A stretch of DNA of 64,000 nucleotides, taken from NCBI GenBank assembly GCA_038260305.1, contig JBBSNY010000021.1:1-64000 (forward strand), read 5' to 3'. Position numbers and translations under genes: made by a program. Source of the stretch: CADCVQ01 sp038260305. Lineage in GTDB: Bacteria > Actinomycetota > Thermoleophilia > Solirubrobacterales > Solirubrobacteraceae. Positions 60,865-64,000 of the stretch are shown one piece after another. Each line of letters begins with the position of its first letter. The first letter of the stretch is position 1. Under the pieces are notes generated by a model. The model worked only from the letters and a program-made list of their open reading frames with translations. It was not told the origin of the DNA and ran no database searches.

Positions 60865-61579
60865 ATGGCACCCAGATGCGCTCGGCCGACCGGTCTGACC
60901 GGTCTGCTACTCGCGACGATCGTCGTCCAGCTCGCTGTGGCTGCGACCGCGACGTGCGCTGCGTCGGCTGGCCTCGCCCCCGTCGCGGCGCCGATCAGCG
61001 CCGATCCCTTCGGCCCGGCGCGCGGCACGATGATCCTGATCCACGGCGGAGCCTGGCGCGGCCCGAACGCCGACGGGCAGCAGGTGCTGATGGATCGCCC
61101 CGGAGCACAGCTGCTGCGGGACGGGTGGCGGGTCGTATCGCTCGACTACGAGGAGGGCACGACGGGGCTGCAGAACGTTCTCGACGCCGTCGGCGCTGAG
61201 GTCACTCGCGGCACCGGCGATGGCCCGCTGTGCCTGTACGGGCGAATCCTCCGGCGCGCATCTCGCGCTCGTGGCGGCATCGCGGCTGCGCTCGATCGAC
61301 TGCGTCATCGGGCTCGGCGCGCCGACCGACCTCGTCGGCTACGAAAGCGAAACCGGGCCTGACCCGATCCGCGAGTTCGTGGCCGATCAGATGCGCCGCT
61401 TCTTCGGCTCGACGCCGGCGCAGACTGCTGCCTGGGACCCCGTGTAGCTGACTTCCTCGATCCACGCCGACGTGCTGCTGCTGCACGAGGGAGACGATGA
61501 GACGGTTCCCGTGATCCAGGTCAAGCGCGCAACCCATCTCACTCACATCGTCGTGCGGGCGAAGCAGCAGCGGCCGTGA
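60865..61579 (+). pseudogene. secreted alpha/beta hydrolase, broken twice
   Basis: From ATG 60865 there is a signal peptide, then TMILIHGGAWRGPNADGQQV (oxyanion-hole HGG) up to GPLCLYG. One extra base near 61242 shifts the frame. In the next frame the nucleophile elbow GESSGAHLALVAASRL and GLGAPTDLVGYESE follow, but a TAG interrupts at 61445-61447. After it the catalytic Asp (HEGDDETVPV) and His (RATHLTHIVV) regions continue to TGA 61577-61579. All catalytic parts are recognisable, so loss was recent or the lesions are sequencing errors. Confidence 0.75.
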
Positions 61580-61600
61580 AGGTGATCATGGGCGCGCCGA

Positions 61601-62788
61601 CTACGGTTGAGGGAGCTCAGCCAGGCGGCGCTCCAGCAGGCGCCGCTCGGCGTCGTCGTGCACGAGCGCGAGCGCACGCTCGTAGGCGTCGCGCGCCTCG
61701 CCGGTGCGACCGAGCCGTCGCAGCAGCTCGGCGCGCGTCGAATGCAGGTAGCGGTAGTCCTCGAGCGGTTCGCACGCGAGGCGATCGACGATCTCCAGGC
61801 CCGCCTCCGGGCCGTGCTGCTCGGCGACCGCGACGGCCCGGCTCAGCTCGACGACCGCTGAGCCGGTGAGCCGCGCAAGCTCGCCATAGAGCGCGGCGAT
61901 CTGCGGCCAGTCCGCCGGCGTGTCGGCGTGCAGCGACGCGATCGCGGCCTGTACGACATACGGTCCGCGACCGCGCAGCGCGAGCGCCCGGTCCAGCGCG
62001 GCGCGTCCTGCCGCGATCTGCCGGCCGTCCCACAGCGAGCGGTCCTGATCGGCGAGCAGGACGATGTCGCCGTGCGCAAAGCGCGCGGCCCGGCGCGCGT
62101 CGTGCAGCGCCATCATCGCCAGCAGACCGTGTACCTCGGGCTCGTCGGGCATGAGCTCGACGAGCGCCCGGCCGAGGCGCAGCGCTTCGACCGCGAGCTC
62201 GCCGCGGCCGCCGTAGCCCTCGTTGAAGATCAGGTAGACGACCGCGAGCACGGCCGCGAGGCGATCGGGCAGCAGGTGGTCGGGCGGCACCCGGAACGGG
62301 ATCCCGGCGGCCTTGATCTTGCGCTTGGCCCGCACGAGCCGCTGCGCCATCGTCACCTCGCCGACGAGGAACGCGCGAGCGATGTCGACCGTGCTCAGGC
62401 CGCCCAGCGTGCGAAGCGTCAGCGCCACCTGCGCCTCGGTTCCGAGCGCGGGGTGACAGCAGGTGAAGAGCAGCTCGAGGCGCTCGTCGGGGAAGGTCGT
62501 GGTGTCGGGGTCCATGGTGTCCTGCGTCGCCTCGGGTACCTCGAGCAGCCGGGTTTTCGCGGCGAGCGTGCGCTCACGGCGGATGCGGTCGATCGCGCGG
62601 TTGCGCGCCGTCGTTATGAGCCACTGCGCCGGGCTCGACGGAACGCCGTCGCGCGGCCAGCGCTCGGCGGCGATCGCGAACGCCTCCTGGACGGCCTCCT
62701 CGGCGAGATCGAAGTCGCCGAGGAAGCCGATGAGGGCGGCGAGTACGCGCCCTGAGTGCTCGCGGAAGGCCTGCTCGAGGATGGCTAC
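61601..62788 (-). CDS. ECF42-type (COG4941) sigma factor with TPR-like C-terminus
   Basis: A protein of about 395 residues. Sigma region 2 is LAALIGFLGDFDLAEEAVQEAFAIAAERWP…NRAIDRIRRE. Region 4 is LTLRTLGGLSTVDIARAFLVGEVTMAQRLVRAKRKIK. A long helical repeat domain follows (LAVVYLIFNEGYGG, LMPDEPEVHGLLAMMALHDAR…). The ECF42 group is typically paired with YCII/DGPF proteins, as here. No ATG, GTG or TTG fits: the frame opens at GTA (62788) overlapping the YCII stop TAG, or uses ATC 62782. The start is therefore uncertain. Confidence 0.88.
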   Translation of the reverse strand, partial: VAILEQAFREHSGRVLAALIGFLGDFDLAEEAVQEAFAIAAERWPRDGVPSSPAQWLITTARNRAIDRIRRERTLAAKTRLLEVPEATQDTMDPDTTTFPDERLELLFTCCHPALGTEAQVALTLRTLGGLSTVDIARAFLVGEVTMAQRLVRAKRKIKAAGIPFRVPPDHLLPDRLAAVLAVVYLIFNEGYGGRGELAVEALRLGRALVELMPDEPEVHGLLAMMALHDARRAARFAHGDIVLLADQDRSLWDGRQIAAGRAALDRALALRGRGPYVVQAAIASLHADTPADWPQIAALYGELARLTGSAVVELSRAVAVAEQHGPEAGLEIVDRLACEPLEDYRYLHSTRAELLRRLGRTGEARDAYERALALVHDDAERRLLERRLAELPQP

Positions 62789-63141
62789 TCCCCCACGAGC
62801 GGGCGGATCTCGATCGCGCCGCCCATGCTCGCCGCAGGGAAGCGCGCGGCGAGCTCGATCGCCGCGTCGAGGTCGTCGGCCTCGAAGAAGCAGTAGCCGC
62901 CGATCGACTCCTTGAGCTCGGCGAACGGGCCGTCGGTCGTCAGCGTCCTGGCGTCCTGAACGCGCACGGTCGTCGCCGTGTCGGGCGCGGCCATCCGCGA
63001 GCCCGGCGTCATGCCGGGGGTCTCGTTGATCGCCTGGTAGGCGGCGAAGACCGCGCCCTGCTCGGCCGGCGACAGGCTCGCCCACTCGTCGCTCCCCGGC
63101 AGCGGCGTCGTGCCCTGATGGATCAGCAGCATGTACTTCAT
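62785..63141 (-). CDS. YCII/DGPF-domain protein
   Basis: A 118-residue YciI-like protein. It has MKYMLLIHQGTTPLPGSDEW at the start, then TVRVQDARTLTTDGPFAELKESIGGYCFFEADDLDAAIELAARFP, with the DGPF signature. These proteins accompany ECF42-type sigma factors in many actinobacteria and are thought to be part of the same response. It overlaps the sigma gene, so the two are co-translated. Confidence 0.9.
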   Translation of the reverse strand: MKYMLLIHQGTTPLPGSDEWASLSPAEQGAVFAAYQAINETPGMTPGSRMAAPDTATTVRVQDARTLTTDGPFAELKESIGGYCFFEADDLDAAIELAARFPAASMGGAIEIRPLVGE

Positions 63142-63269
63142 CGCGTCCTCCTTTTCGGGAATGGTCGCCTATGAGACGAACGGCGGGCCGGAAGATCGAC
63201 AGCCTCCCCGCGAATCGTTCGTCGCGCCCCGGCGCAGGAGCACCCGAGGACGGCGCGAACTGCTGTTGC

Positions 63270-63736
63270 ATGTCCGCACAACAACTGCACGGCGCCTTCG
63301 GTCAGGACACCTTCGGCCGCCGCGCCGAGGCGGCGGCGCGCTTCCTCGGCACCCTCCGCTACATCGCCGCACAGTCGATGGTCGTCGTCATCTGGATCGC
63401 CGTCAACGCCACCGCCGTCGCGCTGCGCCGGGACCCGTACCCGTTCATCCTGCTCAACCTAGCCTTCTCGACGCAGGCCGCCTACGCCGCGCCGCTGATC
63501 CTGCTCGCCCAGACGCGCCAGGCCAACCGCGACAAGCTCGCGGTCGAGGCGCTTGAGGCGCCCGCGGGGAGATCGCCGGCCAGATGGAGGAGCGCGAGGC
63601 GGCGCTCAAGCAGCAGACCACCGAGCTCAAGGATCTGCTGACGGCGAACACCGCGCTGACGCGCCAGGACAAGGAGCTCACCGAGCGCGTCGCGGAGCTG
63701 ACGCGCGCAATCCACGCGCGCGTGACGGCGGGCTGA
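63270..63736 (+). pseudogene. DUF1003 membrane protein with a frameshift
   Basis: From ATG 63270 the DUF1003 core is complete: FGRRAEAAARFLGTLRYIAAQSMVVVIWIAVNA and DPYPFILLNLAFSTQAAYAAP, two membrane helices with LLAQTRQANRDKL after them. Near 63555 one base appears to be missing. The expected C-terminal coiled coil (GEIAGQMEEREAALKQQTTE…AELTRAIHARV) continues in the next frame to TGA 63734-63736. In the first frame the protein would instead run to 63641 with a nonsense tail. A truncated but still membrane-inserted product is possible. Confidence 0.72.
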
Positions 63737-63781
63737 GGTCGCCGCCCCCCTCGCTCGCCATCGAGTCGCGCGCCGCGAACG

Positions 63782-64000
63782 TCACGCGGGCGGGCCGGCG
63801 ACCGCGACCGCGAGCGCGTCGCAGAGCTCGCTCATGCGCTCGTCGCTCAGGACACCGACACGACGCACGAGCCGATCCTTGCGCAGGAGCGTCAATCCGT
63901 CGAGTGCCGCGACGCAGTCGCGATCGATGCCATCAGCAGGGCCGAGCCGGACGGCTGTCGGGATGTCGCGGATCGTCGTCGTCAGCGGTGCGACGAGGAC
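63782..64000 (-). CDS. MazF/PemK-type toxin, C-terminal part (partial)
   Basis: The last 72 codons of a gene entering from the right edge. VLVAPLTTTIRDIPTAVRLGPADGI, DCVAALDGLTLLRKDRLVRRVG and LSDERMSELCDALAVAVA match the end of MazF-type endoribonuclease toxins. The N-terminus and any antitoxin lie outside the window. Confidence 0.82.
   Translation of the reverse strand, partial: VLVAPLTTTIRDIPTAVRLGPADGIDRDCVAALDGLTLLRKDRLVRRVGVLSDERMSELCDALAVAVAGPPA

Noticed and set aside
1..64000. tRNA, rRNA, riboswitch or CRISPR features
   Set aside because: No cloverleaf, rRNA-like or regularly spaced repeat sequence was recognised by reading; a covariance-model search would be needed to exclude small RNAs.

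Overview
The window is very GC-rich, actinobacterial DNA. Features that fit an actinobacterium are a fused transaldolase/glucose-6-phosphate isomerase, a DUF3516-type Ski2-like helicase, many GTG starts and 4-base start/stop overlaps, and TANNNT-type -10 boxes. The small secreted-protein families and redox gene sets suggest the Thermoleophilia (Solirubrobacterales), but that placement is inference. No rRNA, tRNA or CRISPR array was seen.

Layout. 1-9.0 kb is an accessory, transposon-scarred region. It holds an IS3-type 3' end, an FG-GAP protein, a tyrosine recombinase with a candidate recombination site, three 38-bp Tn3-family right ends, fragments of Tn3 and IS256 transposases and of a serine resolvase, and several small secreted or membrane proteins. 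9.0-13.0 kb holds a CopD-like protein, a hemerythrin, a COG2345-type regulator, a ClC channel and a MarR regulator. 13.2-16.8 kb holds a histidine kinase/response-regulator set with a short receiver protein, a universal stress protein, a 55-aa small protein and a divergent GreA-like factor. 16.9-26.0 kb is a redox block: two related FAD oxidoreductases around a membrane molybdopterin oxidoreductase, a cupin, a ferredoxin-reductase-like enzyme, Usp-type proteins and DUF488 proteins.

26.3-35.6 kb is carbon metabolism: a GH65 enzyme and a tightly packed pentose-phosphate operon (tal-pgi, gnd, DUF2090 aldolase-like, zwf). 35.6-49.1 kb is a stress/regulation block with three paralogous sigma-70-like factors, one intact anti-sigma candidate, a GGDEF gene with two frameshifts, a gene graveyard (37.8-38.8 kb), a phosphoesterase, SRPBCC, Rieske, MFS, DoxX and cupin genes, and a ferredoxin-reductase paralog broken by one stop codon. 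49.2-64 kb holds a Ski2-like helicase, a tyrosinase operon with two ATP-grasp-type genes, a UvrD-like helicase, toxin-antitoxin genes (VapBC, a broken PIN gene, a MazF end), an ECF42-type sigma factor with its YCII partner, and a broken hydrolase and DUF1003 gene.

Two signals stand out. (1) A two-part promoter-like motif, GTAAGA-N16-CGCTAA, recurs upstream of many otherwise unrelated genes between 26 and 49 kb. It often lies 33-35 bases before the start codon, including ahead of the small gene that precedes a sigma/anti-sigma pair. It looks like the promoter of one alternative sigma factor controlling a redox/stress regulon. (2) The tyrosinase operon joins a MelC1-like copper caddie, a tyrosinase with a 3 x 16-residue Lys/Glu-rich repeat tail, an ATP-grasp N-domain-like protein and a RimK-type ATP-grasp ligase. 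This is a candidate peptide or protein modification system.

Many genes carry a single frameshift or stop (7.7, 36.9, 37.0, 46.8, 52.5, 61.2, 61.4 and 63.6 kb). Some may be assembly errors rather than real decay.
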